Shown piece after piece: positions 17,613-26,443 of a stretch of 64,000 nt of DNA. The stretch lies in assembly GCF_002954715.1 (NCBI RefSeq), contig NZ_MSCP01000002.1, positions 1,125,569-1,189,568 on the forward strand, given 5' to 3'. This stretch comes from Aliivibrio sifiae (lineage in GTDB: Bacteria; Pseudomonadota; Gammaproteobacteria; Enterobacterales; Vibrionaceae). Made by a program: the position numbers and the translations under genes. The first letter of the stretch is position 1, and every line of letters starts with the position of its first letter. The notes beneath the pieces are model-generated. The model did not search any database, was not told the DNA's origin, and saw only the letters and a list, made by a program, of their open reading frames with translations.

Positions 17613-18407
17613 CTAAAGATCCAAGTTTTTGGTGCGCGATAAATAAGCGGGGTTGTAATACTTATCATCAATTTCGGTAGCGACTATCTCTTTATACTCA
17701 ATGACTGTTTTTTGATTGGTTTGAATTTGGTCGTTCAATATCATGGCTACCACTCTGGTTTCTCCTTCTCGAAGCCCTTTGGTAAACCACGCTTCTTTCG
17801 CCATTTTTCCTGAGCGTAAATAGAGATCCGCTTTAATTGGAAAATAAGTTCCCTGCTCTAACCACAAATCAATAGTGAAATAACTCGCCCCTTTAGTAAT
17901 CGCTTTTAATTTGAGCCTTTCCGTTTCTAGCTGTTTACCACTATCTAAAGTAAGCGACTCACTTCCTTGCCATTGTCCTTGATAATCTTCACTCCATGTC
18001 AGAGTTGAAATATCACCAACAGAGGCTTCACCCAACAATTTCTGCATTGGGGTAATTCGAATCGGTCGACGACTTTTTGGTATCAATAACCAGTAGTTAT
18101 CCCCCAGCATCAGCATCTTTTGTCCCGCTTCTACTTGAGAGTTAAACAGCACTAATGATTCTCTGTTTTCTCTCATATAGACCGTGTATTGACGCGTTTT
18201 ATCTAACTCATTGTTTTTATACAGCAGCACTTCTGATACCACTTTTGCCGCAGCATTATCTAACCGAAATTCATCCGCTGCTTTAATCATTTGCTTAATT
18301 TGCGTATCACTCATCCCTTTTTCTGGTTGAGTAAGTTCAGTCGCTGCCACTTGTGACTGAAGCCCAACAAACAAACACAGTGCAGATAATAAATTAAATT
18401 TAGACAT
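17613..18407 (-). CDS. LolA-like outer-membrane lipoprotein-sorting family protein
   Basis: A 264-residue periplasmic protein. The signal peptide (MSKFNLLSALCLFVGLQSQVAA) is followed by the half-open barrel pattern of the lipoprotein-sorting superfamily (LolA-like, PF17131 type): RQYTVYMRENRESLVLFNS, KMLMLGDNYWLLIPKSRRPIRI and KAITKGASYFTIDLWLEQG. The family carries hydrophobic or acylated cargo between membranes. Its gene overlaps the ABC permease gene by eight bases. It is longer than housekeeping LolA (about 200) and lies outside the lolA locus, so it should serve the dedicated transporter next to it. The cargo is unknown. Confidence 0.85.
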   Translation of the reverse strand: MSKFNLLSALCLFVGLQSQVAATELTQPEKGMSDTQIKQMIKAADEFRLDNAAAKVVSEVLLYKNNELDKTRQYTVYMRENRESLVLFNSQVEAGQKMLMLGDNYWLLIPKSRRPIRITPMQKLLGEASVGDISTLTWSEDYQGQWQGSESLTLDSGKQLETERLKLKAITKGASYFTIDLWLEQGTYFPIKADLYLRSGKMAKEAWFTKGLREGETRVVAMILNDQIQTNQKTVIEYKEIVATEIDDKYYNPAYLSRTKNLDL

Positions 18408-19662
18408 AAATAAGTGCCTCCGTGATTGGTTTTTTTACGCCCTTGCGAGCAGATAAATAGGCAGCAAGTAAACAGATGCACAACACACCAATGCCTGCAT
18501 AAGCGAGCAACTCAAATGAGAAATAAATATTTAATGGATAACCGTCGGTTCTGCCCGGAGGCGGTGGCATTTGTACATCAATCACCATCAGTAACACTGT
18601 GGTAATCGCGGTGGTTAACGCCCCAAAAATCACACCAATGACAGCTAATAACCCAGCTTCTCGTAAGAATGAATGAATAATTTCATTTGGGTAACTACCA
18701 AGTGCTGATAAGGTTCCTATCTCACGCGTTCGCTCAGTCACGGACATCGTCATGGTATTAAACAAGGCAACAAAGACGACTAATCCCATCACAAAGCCCA
18801 TCACACCAAAGATGAGATCATAAAGATCTTTTACCTTATTGTAGAAGAAAGCTCTGTCTTGCCATGGCGTAATTTCAATATCTTGTTGTGTGATTTTTAC
18901 TTCTTCATTTAATCGTTGATGCATAAGGTCTGTTTGCTCAGTATCAAATAAAAAAACAGACAATGTGCTGACTTTATCTGAGATCAATAAGTCTTGTGAC
19001 GATTGGATATGAATATACAGTTGACGCTTATCAAGTTCAGGCACGCCTGTAGAATACGTCCCTCGTACTTTAAAATCTAAGGCATTTAATGCACCTTCAC
19101 TGGTGGTGCTTAATAAGGTAATCCAATCACCAATAGTTACGTTTAGGTTTTTAGCAAGATCAACGCCCAACATCACTTCTGGTTCCATTGGATCATAACG
19201 GCTAGAGTTAATATCAGATAAGGTTTTTCCTGATTTCATATCTAGAAACGGCCCTTTCATATCGAACTCTCGGTCATTAACCCCAGTCCCCATAAAGATG
19301 GTCGATTTCATTCCATTTGAGACTAAGCCTGTGAAATAAATTCGAGGTTGAACACCACGAACTTCATCATGCTTCATTATGTTTCGGGTTAATTGAGAGA
19401 TATCAGAAAGACCATTGCTTAATGGCAGCTCTTCATCGCTTTCAAAATAACCCGGCTGACTTAATGTTAAATGTCCGGTATCACGCGCTGTTGATTCTTT
19501 CAGTGAATCATAGGTATATAGACCAAAACCACCAGCACTGGTTAGCGCAAAAACAGCAATAGTGATAATAAGAATTGAAAGCGCACTGCGGCGACCATTT
19601 CGCAATAAGTTCAACCAAGCAAGACGCAATGAATCAGGAAATAAGGTGATTAACTTGCCCAT
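18400..19662 (-). CDS. MacB/LolC-type ABC transporter permease (FtsX superfamily)
   Basis: A 420-residue inner-membrane permease. One helix near the N-terminus (about 25-50) precedes a large periplasmic MacB-like domain (50-285), and three helices close the chain (about 285-310, 335-360, 385-405), with the FtsX core TERTREIGTLSALGSYPNEI before the second. This type VII ABC topology is used for mechanotransmission or for extracting lipids and lipoproteins, not for classic substrate tunnelling. AAGGAG precedes the ATG. It overlaps the ATPase gene by 13 bases. With the LolA-like partner it looks like a LolCDE-A parallel system. Confidence 0.9.
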   Translation of the reverse strand: MGKLITLFPDSLRLAWLNLLRNGRRSALSILIITIAVFALTSAGGFGLYTYDSLKESTARDTGHLTLSQPGYFESDEELPLSNGLSDISQLTRNIMKHDEVRGVQPRIYFTGLVSNGMKSTIFMGTGVNDREFDMKGPFLDMKSGKTLSDINSSRYDPMEPEVMLGVDLAKNLNVTIGDWITLLSTTSEGALNALDFKVRGTYSTGVPELDKRQLYIHIQSSQDLLISDKVSTLSVFLFDTEQTDLMHQRLNEEVKITQQDIEITPWQDRAFFYNKVKDLYDLIFGVMGFVMGLVVFVALFNTMTMSVTERTREIGTLSALGSYPNEIIHSFLREAGLLAVIGVIFGALTTAITTVLLMVIDVQMPPPPGRTDGYPLNIYFSFELLAYAGIGVLCICLLAAYLSARKGVKKPITEALIYV

Positions 19663-20333
19663 GATATTTTCTCCTTGCTGATCATTCCATCCAATAAATT
19701 AATGCAGCTATCACAGTGTTGTGCCATACGATAATCATGCGTAGCAATAATAAACGTCGTCCCCATTTCTTGTCCTAACGACTTCATAATATCAATCACG
19801 ACTTCTGCAGTTTTACTGTCTAAACTGGCCGTCGGCTCATCAGCAATCACTAGGCTTGGTTTATGTACTAAAGCACGAGCAATAGCAACACGTTGCTGCT
19901 GACCACCAGAAAGGTTATCGGGTCTGTGGTGAATAAAATCCCCTAAGCCTACTTTTTCTAGCATCTCAATGGCTAACCTATTTTGTTCTTCTCTGCTGTA
20001 GCCATTTAATTGCAATGGATAAGCCACATTCTCTAAAGCCGTCATCACAGGAACAAGATTGAATCTCTGGAATACAAACCCTAATTGGTGACGGCGTAAC
20101 GTAGCCGCTTTAATAGGATCTTTAGGATAAGCTTGCCCATCCATTCGAATCTTACCTTTGTAATCCATATCCAATAGACCAAGAATATTTAGTAAAGTAC
20201 TTTTTCCTGACCCTGATGGGCCACATAGCGCAACCATTGAGCCTTTAATGATAAAGCCCTCTATCTTTTTTAACGCTTCTACTTGCTGTGATCCCAATTG
20301 GTAGGTTTTTTGTATTCCATTAAAACTGATCAT
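19650..20333 (-). CDS. LolD/MacB-type ABC transporter ATPase
   Basis: A 227-residue ATPase. Walker A is GPSGSGKST, the signature LSGGQQQRVA, Walker B LVIADEP, and the H-loop lies in IATHDYRM. The LolD-like feature FVFQRFNLVPVMTALENV is present. I place the start at the ATG of 20333, where AAGGAGAG stands at the right distance; an upstream in-frame start would run into the ribosome site and the preceding gene. It powers the permease encoded next. Confidence 0.93.
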   Translation of the reverse strand: MISFNGIQKTYQLGSQQVEALKKIEGFIIKGSMVALCGPSGSGKSTLLNILGLLDMDYKGKIRMDGQAYPKDPIKAATLRRHQLGFVFQRFNLVPVMTALENVAYPLQLNGYSREEQNRLAIEMLEKVGLGDFIHHRPDNLSGGQQQRVAIARALVHKPSLVIADEPTASLDSKTAEVVIDIMKSLGQEMGTTFIIATHDYRMAQHCDSCINLLDGMISKEKISWAS

Positions 20334-20359
20334 TGCACTCTCCTTCTTTTTTATTGAGA

Positions 20360-21007
20360 TCACTTATTCGCTGCTAACAACGTTTGTGCTTTACGCGTTT
20401 CAGGATGATTTTTGTCTTTCTCTAACATGACTTCTAACCACTGATTGGCTTGGTTAAGATCATCCGCTCGCAATGCAGCTTGTATTGCATAACCATATAT
20501 CCACGCCGTTGCTTGATAAGGCTGCTGTTGAAATTCAGACTCAGAAAGAAGCCCTAAATAAAGGTCATAACCACGCTCAAAGTGATTGAACATATCTGGC
20601 AGTTGCGAATACGTTGCTGCTGCTAATGCGCAGGTTAAATACGATTTTGGAATGCCTGAAATGATGTCTTGCTCTGATATCGGCGTATTTTCATTTGCCA
20701 ACAAATTTAAGCCTTTGCCAATTTTTGCTAATCCTTGTTCAACGTATTTCATTGCTGTCCATGGCATCATGGCGTCTCGCCCTTTTAAGGTTTCGGCACT
20801 GCCAAGATAAACCAAGGTTAACGGTGTCGCGCCTTCTTGCTGTATCAGTTGGTTAAAACGATCAAAAGCGGGATCGACTTTATCTTCATTACCCGCAGCC
20901 GCTTGGTTATAAGTATTAATATCTGCAGCGGTTAATGTGGCATGAGCAGTAAAGGCAGTCATTCCCATGCATAGGCTCAATAATAAGGCTGGTAGTGTCA
21001 TTTTCAT
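20360..21007 (-). CDS. Exported helical-repeat (TPR-like) protein of the ABC/LytSR operon
   Basis: A 215-residue protein with a cleavable signal peptide (MKMTLPALLLSLCMGMTAFTAHA) and a mature part made of helices with TPR-like spacing, best in the C-terminal third (QAALRADDLNQANQWLEVMLEKDKN would be one unit). It is first in the seven-gene operon and probably a periplasmic adaptor or scaffold. No enzymatic motif is seen. I do not recognise a characterised relative. Confidence 0.7.
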   Translation of the reverse strand: MKMTLPALLLSLCMGMTAFTAHATLTAADINTYNQAAAGNEDKVDPAFDRFNQLIQQEGATPLTLVYLGSAETLKGRDAMMPWTAMKYVEQGLAKIGKGLNLLANENTPISEQDIISGIPKSYLTCALAAATYSQLPDMFNHFERGYDLYLGLLSESEFQQQPYQATAWIYGYAIQAALRADDLNQANQWLEVMLEKDKNHPETRKAQTLLAANK

Positions 21008-21074
21008 CTTCTAATCCTTAGTCAGTGATCTTATTTTCAATGATCACAGGTTAACTAAGACAAATAAGAAAAAC

Positions 21075-21092
21075 TGACGAATGCGACGAATG
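21075..21092. repeat. Tandem 9-bp repeat in the promoter region of the ABC/LytSR operon
   Basis: TGACGAATG at 21075-21083 is followed at once by CGACGAATG at 21084-21092, eight of nine positions identical. It lies about 70-85 bases upstream of the operon start, in the divergent gap to the acetyltransferase gene. LytTR regulators bind short direct repeats, although usually with a spacer, so this is only a candidate autoregulatory site. Confidence 0.4.
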
Positions 21093-21204
21093 GTAAATAA
21101 CAAGTATAAACGGTAATTATTAGATTCAAATGGTATCAGTGCTTGTCATCGAAGATTATTCTGGTTAAGTTAAGTGTATGTTTATTAGGCAAAGGATGTA
21201 GGTA

Positions 21205-21699
21205 ATGGAAATAGTGATTCGCCCAACAGAATTAAAAGATATCGATGGTTTATGTGATTTATATAATCAACCACTCGCTCAAGCACAAACTCTCCAACTG
21301 CCTATTCCATCGTCTGCTCTCTGGGAAAAACGAATTTCAACCATGCCTGATAATGTCTACAGTTATGTTGCACTTATTGACGGCAAGGTTGTTGGTAATA
21401 TTGGTTTTGAACAGGTCACGCGGCCTAGAACTCGTCATGTGGCTCATTTTGGAATGGGTGTTCACGATGATTATCATGGCCGTGGTATTGGCAGTAAGCT
21501 AATTGAAACCGTGTTAGAGCTTGCTGATAACTGGCTTAATGTTCGACGTATTGAAATAGACGCTTTTGTAGATAACCACGCTGCGCTTTCACTATATAAA
21601 AAGTTTGGATTTGTGATTGAAGGTGAAGCTGTCGATTCTGCATTTAGAAATGGGGAATTTGTTAATACCTACTTTTTAGCACGCATTAATCGTAGGTAA
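21205..21699 (+). CDS. GNAT acetyltransferase, YhhY (AaaT)-like
   Basis: A 164-residue GNAT enzyme that follows E. coli YhhY along its length (IVIRPTE, LYNQPLAQAQTLQLPIPSS, RRIEIDAFVDNHAALSLYKK, FRNGEFVNTYFLARI). The acetyl-CoA loop is YHGRGIGSKL. YhhY is reported to N-acetylate some amino acids; the same role is inferred here. The gene stands alone and is divergent from the ABC/LytSR operon. An intrinsic terminator follows at 21731. Confidence 0.88.
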   Translation: MEIVIRPTELKDIDGLCDLYNQPLAQAQTLQLPIPSSALWEKRISTMPDNVYSYVALIDGKVVGNIGFEQVTRPRTRHVAHFGMGVHDDYHGRGIGSKLIETVLELADNWLNVRRIEIDAFVDNHAALSLYKKFGFVIEGEAVDSAFRNGEFVNTYFLARINRR

Positions 21700-21730
21700 G
21701 TTTTAATATAACGCATCAATAATGAGTATC

Positions 21731-21760
21731 ATGGCGGACTTTTATGTTCCGCCATTTTTG
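21731..21760 (+). terminator. Intrinsic terminator between the acetyltransferase and the DksA-like gene
   Basis: ATGGCGGA at 21731-21738 pairs with TCCGCCAT at 21748-21755, with TTTTTG beyond. The stem lies between convergent genes and is A-rich on the other side, so it may serve both. Confidence 0.85.
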
Positions 21761-21767
21761 TAAATAA

Positions 21768-22037
21768 CTATCTTAATTGGCTGTCTTTACTTGCTCTTCG
21801 GTTGTAGGCACTAAACTTCTTCTCTTCAGCGTCTTCTTTTTCCTGACAACTTACGCAAAGCTCTACTCCGAGTATAATTTTACGTCGTGCTTCTGGAATT
21901 AACTCACCACATTCAAGACAATAATCAGTCTCGTTATGTTCATGGTTAAGATGTGCTCTAGCACGGTTAATTGCATCAGTAACAGTGGCATCAATTTGGT
22001 CTTGTACGCCACCATCTCTTGTAAATCCATTAGCCAT
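21768..22037 (-). CDS. DksA/TraR-family C4 zinc-finger protein (YbiI-like)
   Basis: An 89-residue relative of E. coli YbiI. The four zinc cysteines are in CLECGELIPEARR and LCVSCQ, and the C-terminus YNRRASKDSQLR matches YbiI almost exactly. It lacks the long coiled-coil acidic tip of DksA. The ATG at 22037 is chosen because GGAG lies upstream of it; an ATG four codons earlier overlaps that site. Its function is unknown, possibly weak binding in the RNA polymerase secondary channel. Confidence 0.88.
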   Translation of the reverse strand: MANGFTRDGGVQDQIDATVTDAINRARAHLNHEHNETDYCLECGELIPEARRKIILGVELCVSCQEKEDAEEKKFSAYNRRASKDSQLR

Positions 22038-22154
22038 AATGGTCTCCAAAGGTAATGATTGACTAGGAGAACATTATCGATTATTAACTGTATTTTGATA
22101 ATAGAGCTAAATGTGAATTACTATTACGTTTATGTAATAAAAAGAATTGAGAAT

Positions 22155-22185
22155 AAAAAAGCCGCACCAATAAAGGGACGGCTTT
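22155..22185 (-). terminator. Intrinsic terminator after the TrpD2-like gene
   Basis: On the minus strand AAAGCCG and CGGCTTT form a stem around a 14-base loop, followed by a T-rich run. It is 31 bases past the stop codon of the TrpD2/YbiB-like gene. Confidence 0.75.
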
Positions 22186-22215
22186 GGCTTTTTCAAACTC
22201 ACTCAATAGTAAGTA

Positions 22216-23220
22216 TTACGATAACGAAATTACATACTCTTTCCAATATTGAGTAGCAAGTTGAATCGCCTCTTCTCTTGGGTAATTTTCTTTTCGTTTA
22301 TTTGCCCACAGTACATTAGCCACATTAAAAATTACGGTGTTCGCCATTAGTTGTAACTGCTCAGGTTTAGTACCTAACAAACAATTTTCTAGGATAGGCA
22401 AGTCTTCTATTAATGCTTCTTCCCAATACAACTCTTCGCACACGCCTTTTGATGCACACCACAGTGATTGACTCACTTTAGGATTAAACTCAGATTCCCC
22501 GCCCATGCCTTTAAAGCACAGTGCTAATTCAGAGCTGTCATCTGTTGCTTGTTGCAAGCGAGACTCTGCTTCGCCATGCAGTTGCGGTAATCCGGGATGA
22601 AAGCTTCCACGTAATGAAATCGGCGCTGATGCAGGGTTTAACATACGAGCACAAGTGTTAGCCGGCGTACGTAAACCATATTCATGTTGCCATAACAGCA
22701 TGGTCTCTACTTGAGGTGCATAAACAGATAGTGGTAAATATGCGATATTGCCTTCATCTAGTTTTTTCTGTGTTTCAGCAATGCTTGAACAACTTGGAAT
22801 GTTTAATTTATCAATCACTTGAGAAACATGCTCTCGAGTGCTGCCTAATTGTAAGTGACCATGAATTAATACCCTAAAGCCTTTGTTCGCAAGAATTTGT
22901 GCTGCGTACAACTGCCACGAAGGACCTTGAACCTGACGCTTACCTGCAAAACACGCCCAGTCAATATCTACATTAAGAGCTTTGAGCTCTGGCGTTTGTT
23001 CGTTACGAATAAATTCACGAATAGCGGTAGTAAAACCACTTATCTCATCAACGGTTTCATTTTGAACTCGGATAAGCATCATCAGCATTGCCATTTTGTC
23101 ACTAGAGACTTCACCGGCAAGATATTCTTTCATTACTTGGTAAGCTTGATCAAAACTAAGTGGCTTACGGCTACGCTCACCACGACCGACGGTTTTAATG
23201 CATTCTATAATTGAGCTCAT
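22216..23220 (-). CDS. TrpD2/YbiB-family protein (glycosyltransferase family 3 fold)
   Basis: A 334-residue protein with the anthranilate phosphoribosyltransferase fold: a helical N-terminal domain (VGRGERSRKPLSFDQAYQVMKEYLAGEV) and an alpha/beta core. It resembles E. coli YbiB, for which nucleic acid binding rather than phosphoribosyl transfer has been described; the PRPP loop of true TrpD is not evident here. I place the start at the ATG of 23220, preceded by AAGGACA; the frame stays open upstream, but that part crosses the preceding gene's terminator. It is transcribed alone. Its role is unclear, with nucleic acid binding in DNA repair the suggestion from the family. Confidence 0.8.
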   Translation of the reverse strand: MSSIIECIKTVGRGERSRKPLSFDQAYQVMKEYLAGEVSSDKMAMLMMLIRVQNETVDEISGFTTAIREFIRNEQTPELKALNVDIDWACFAGKRQVQGPSWQLYAAQILANKGFRVLIHGHLQLGSTREHVSQVIDKLNIPSCSSIAETQKKLDEGNIAYLPLSVYAPQVETMLLWQHEYGLRTPANTCARMLNPASAPISLRGSFHPGLPQLHGEAESRLQQATDDSSELALCFKGMGGESEFNPKVSQSLWCASKGVCEELYWEEALIEDLPILENCLLGTKPEQLQLMANTVIFNVANVLWANKRKENYPREEAIQLATQYWKEYVISLS

Positions 23221-23283
23221 TACTGTCCTTGTTATTTCTTTATAATTTTCAACTAGACAGACGTTATCACATAAACAAAAAAA

Positions 23284-23321
23284 GCCAAGAGTAGTTCGTA
23301 ACAATGTACAAACCTCTTGGC
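23284..23321 (-). terminator. Intrinsic terminator of the HlyD/DUF2955 pair
   Basis: GCCAAGAG (23284-23291) and CTCTTGGC (23314-23321) form a perfect 8-bp stem. On the minus strand the stem is followed by TTTTTTTG. It ends the efflux operon just before the TrpD2-like gene. Confidence 0.85.
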
Positions 23322-23344
23322 TTATTACTCTATGATTCAACTTG

Positions 23345-24370
23345 TTAACCGCTCTTTTCTTCTCTCTCAACACCTCTGAAAAAGACAGGAAAAAGCTTAA
23401 TTAATCGATAACATACCCAAATCAACAAACTTGTAATTATAACAGCGACGACAATAGACGAGACTCGATATAAAATAGCAAAAAAGGCATCTTTTTGTCC
23501 CGGGATTGCACCTGTAATTGGGATCGTTAACGCCGCCATAGCCGAGAAGCCAATTCCTTTCCTTGCTGGATTTTCACTGGCTAACCATTTACAAAAATAC
23601 CCAGAAGCAATGGCAAAACTCAAAATATAAAGAATTGGATTTTCATACAAATCATACAGCACTAATTGCATCACCATTGCGGATGCACATCCTGCTAATG
23701 TTCCAATAATACGTATGCGAGCCATCATTAATGAGCCGACTAAAGTCATTGGTGAGAGCATAATCAACATCGATGCTTGGGCAGATAAAGAGTCATTTAA
23801 TGTTCCGATTTCAAAGATCAAAAACACAATCATTGCTACCATCCAACCTAAGGCAGTTTGTTCTAGCATCTCTCTTGGATCTTTACTTTGCCCTTCTACT
23901 TTTAAAATTGGGGCATGTTCTTCTATTGGATCAGGAAATAGATAAAAAGCTAAAGCACAAATTGGGACAACCATAACCGCAGCAACCCACACTCCAACAA
24001 TAAAGTTTTCTAAATCAAAGGTGGCATACGAACCAAAATTTAACAAAATGGAACCGACTAATAATCCAGTATAACCATATAGATAGCTTGCTTTATAATG
24101 CATGGCATGGCACTTAAACAACAACAAAATACCAACAGCAACCGTCATGAGAAGTGGATAAGGTTGTAGAAAGCCAACAATTAACGCCACTTGAATACTC
24201 ACCCAAACAACACTAATAAACAGCTGAATAAACATCCCCCAGTTCCATCGATTTAGATTCGATAATATAAACAGAGGTAATAAAGTACCAAACATCCCAT
24301 TAGACCAACCAAACAAGGTACACATGGCAAAGCCTACTACACACCCAAACCATATCCGTAATGCTTTCAT
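23345..24370 (-). CDS. DUF2955/FUSC-like inner-membrane efflux protein
   Basis: A 341-residue membrane protein with two blocks of hydrophobic helices (about 5-150 and 180-330) around a cytoplasmic loop (PDPIEEHAPILKVEGQSKDPRE). This is the arrangement of the DUF2955 and aromatic-acid exporter (FUSC) proteins that pair with HlyD-type adaptors. The ATG at 24370 is preferred over an upstream TTG. It lies 12 bases after the HlyD gene and its product presumably forms a tripartite or bipartite efflux pump with it, for aromatic acids or drugs. No outer-membrane factor gene is adjacent, so TolC would be borrowed. Confidence 0.85.
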   Translation of the reverse strand: MKALRIWFGCVVGFAMCTLFGWSNGMFGTLLPLFILSNLNRWNWGMFIQLFISVVWVSIQVALIVGFLQPYPLLMTVAVGILLLFKCHAMHYKASYLYGYTGLLVGSILLNFGSYATFDLENFIVGVWVAAVMVVPICALAFYLFPDPIEEHAPILKVEGQSKDPREMLEQTALGWMVAMIVFLIFEIGTLNDSLSAQASMLIMLSPMTLVGSLMMARIRIIGTLAGCASAMVMQLVLYDLYENPILYILSFAIASGYFCKWLASENPARKGIGFSAMAALTIPITGAIPGQKDAFFAILYRVSSIVVAVIITSLLIWVCYRLIKLFPVFFRGVEREEKSG

Positions 24371-24382
24371 ACCAACACCCAA

Positions 24383-25450
24383 TTAATAAATATAATGCAG
24401 ATAACTGATCATGGTAATTAAGCTATGGCCAATATAATCAATTACGGTATTTCCTGATGTATAAATAATCACTGTCGCTCGTGAGCCGACAAACAAACGA
24501 GGCGAAATAGAATCTTCACTGATAAGGTTGACACGAACTCGTTGTGCGTCTCGAACCCAACGGTTACTCACCTCTACCGTACTCAATTGTCCATTTGCAG
24601 TCTGCTGTGCAGAAGAAACCCCATAATCTCGGCTTTCAACTAGCAAAGGGAAGACTTCTCCTGGCATCGCATCATAAGCAACCTCTGCTCTCATCCCTTT
24701 TTTCATTCCTGTCGTTGCTTTTTCGCGGTAATCGGCAGAAATCCACAATGAATCAGTTGGAATAAAAGTTAAAAGCGGTTGATTGGCATTAGCAAACAAT
24801 CCGACATGCAATTGCATATTGGTAATAATACCTTCGCTTTGCGCTATAATTTCAGTATGTTCTAAATTCAGTTGTGCTTGTTTTAAAGCATTTCTTGCAG
24901 AAAGTACTGCACTGCTTTGACCATTGCCCTTACCCAACTTAACTTCTAAAGCATGTAGCTTTTGTTTTGATGCCATAAAGTTAGCAGCGGCTTGATCTCG
25001 TTTTGTTACAGCCGAGTCTAGCCCTGATACTGAAACCGCTCCTGATTTAGCCAATCGTTTTATACGGTGATATTCTCGATTAGCGTTGTCCGCAGTGATT
25101 TGTGTGGTTTTCACATTTGATTTTGCGGCTTCAATATCAGCAACTAAAGAGGCTTCTTGCTCTTTTGCTTGTGCTAATGCTATTTCTGCTTTTTGTACTG
25201 CCAACTGGTATTTTTCATCATCAACTTTGAATAATCGCTCTCCTTTCTTAACTAATTGATTATTTGTATGATTTACTTCGACAATACGGCCAGAAACTTC
25301 CGGAGAGATTTGAACGACAAAGCCCTGTACTTTGCTCTGCGTTGTCAGTGGCGTTAATCTATCTGCCATCACTAAATACGTAGTTACGAGGAGAAATAGT
25401 ACAATTAAAATACGCATCCATTGTTTGAATTTTTGTTCTGCCGCTTGCAT
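24383..25450 (-). CDS. HlyD/EmrA-family periplasmic adaptor protein
   Basis: A 355-residue membrane-fusion protein. One N-terminal helix (ILIVLFLLVTTYLVMA) is followed by the lipoyl half VSGRIVEVNHTNNQLVKKGERLF, a long coiled-coil hairpin (about 95-195, rich in Ala/Gln/Lys), the second lipoyl half EGIITNMQLHVGLFANANQPLL and a beta-barrel domain. It links the inner-membrane DUF2955 protein to an outer-membrane channel. I chose the ATG at 25450, before MQAAEQKFKQW; the frame continues 30 codons upstream through poorly matching residues. It is divergent from the LysR gene at 25565, its likely regulator. Confidence 0.88.
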   Translation of the reverse strand: MQAAEQKFKQWMRILIVLFLLVTTYLVMADRLTPLTTQSKVQGFVVQISPEVSGRIVEVNHTNNQLVKKGERLFKVDDEKYQLAVQKAEIALAQAKEQEASLVADIEAAKSNVKTTQITADNANREYHRIKRLAKSGAVSVSGLDSAVTKRDQAAANFMASKQKLHALEVKLGKGNGQSSAVLSARNALKQAQLNLEHTEIIAQSEGIITNMQLHVGLFANANQPLLTFIPTDSLWISADYREKATTGMKKGMRAEVAYDAMPGEVFPLLVESRDYGVSSAQQTANGQLSTVEVSNRWVRDAQRVRVNLISEDSISPRLFVGSRATVIIYTSGNTVIDYIGHSLITMISYLHYIY

Positions 25451-25564
25451 AGAAGTTCTCGATAAAGTAAAAATTGCCGTGATCAGGCTCTCATTATAAA
25501 TGATGAAAAAGATTCGAATAGATGGCAAAATAGCACCCATACGACCTAAAAATAGGACAATGGT

Positions 25565-26443
25565 GTGAATAAAGATTACGACATTAACGTTTCATTTGAT
25601 GATATTTATCTATTTGTGCTTATTGTTAGACATAAAGGTATTAGCTCAGCAGCACAATGTTCAGGATTACAGCGTTCAAAAGTTAGCCGTCGCCTACAAG
25701 AGTTAGAAAAAGCACTTGGGTATCAACTATTAATTCGAACGACCAGAGCAATAGAGTTAACTCAACAAGGTAAATGGTTGTATGAACAGGCTTCTAGCCC
25801 TATTAACACTTTAGTAGATGCAAGTCGTTTAATGAAAGAGCAACACTTAACCCCTAAAGGGACCTTAAAAGTTGCAATTCCCCCTGCGCTTGGGATGACA
25901 GAAATCTTCTCTAAACTGATTGAACGCTATATGGCAGAATATACCGAGGTTAAATTAGAAATTGAACATCATGTTCAATCTCTCGATCTACGCCGGAAAA
26001 GTGTCGATTTACAAATCCTACCTAGCTATCTTGAACCATTACATGATGATTATGTGCAACAACGCCTCATTCAAATCCCTTATAGCATGGTTACATCTCC
26101 AGATTATCTTGAACAACATGGACATCCTGAAAATGTAGCTGAACTCAATCAATTCCATCTTCTTGCGAGCCGATTTAATAAAAGCTTACTTCCTCATGGA
26201 CTTAATTATCAGTTATTTAGTGATGATTTAAACTTACTGTTTCGACTTGCATTATCAGGTAAAGGGATCGCTCTTCTTCCATCATTATTAATAGAAGATA
26301 GTATTAGTAGAGGAGAATTAGTGGAGGTGTTACCAAGAACGTCGTTTACCGATCTTACCATTACCTTAGTTTATCCAACGCCAAGTTACCTACCAGAAAA
26401 AACCAGAGCCATGGTAAAGCTGTTTAGAGAAACGTTTTCTTAA
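25565..26443 (+). CDS. LysR-family regulator of the HlyD/DUF2955 efflux pair
   Basis: A 292-residue LysR protein. The helix-turn-helix is in FVLIVRHKGISSAAQCSG and QRSKVSRRLQELEKAL, and the effector domain includes GKGIALLPSLLI. The start is a GTG, with AGGACA five bases upstream at 25554-25559; the ATG overlapping it at 25560 runs into a stop at once. It reads away from the HlyD gene, the standard arrangement for a LysR controlling an aromatic-acid pump of the AaeR-AaeXAB kind; that analogy is inference. Confidence 0.88.
   Translation: MNKDYDINVSFDDIYLFVLIVRHKGISSAAQCSGLQRSKVSRRLQELEKALGYQLLIRTTRAIELTQQGKWLYEQASSPINTLVDASRLMKEQHLTPKGTLKVAIPPALGMTEIFSKLIERYMAEYTEVKLEIEHHVQSLDLRRKSVDLQILPSYLEPLHDDYVQQRLIQIPYSMVTSPDYLEQHGHPENVAELNQFHLLASRFNKSLLPHGLNYQLFSDDLNLLFRLALSGKGIALLPSLLIEDSISRGELVEVLPRTSFTDLTITLVYPTPSYLPEKTRAMVKLFRETFS

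Noticed and set aside
23221-23373. N-terminal extension of the TrpD2/YbiB-like protein
   Set aside because: The extra 51 codons would cover the previous operon's terminator; a good ribosome site precedes the internal ATG at 23220.
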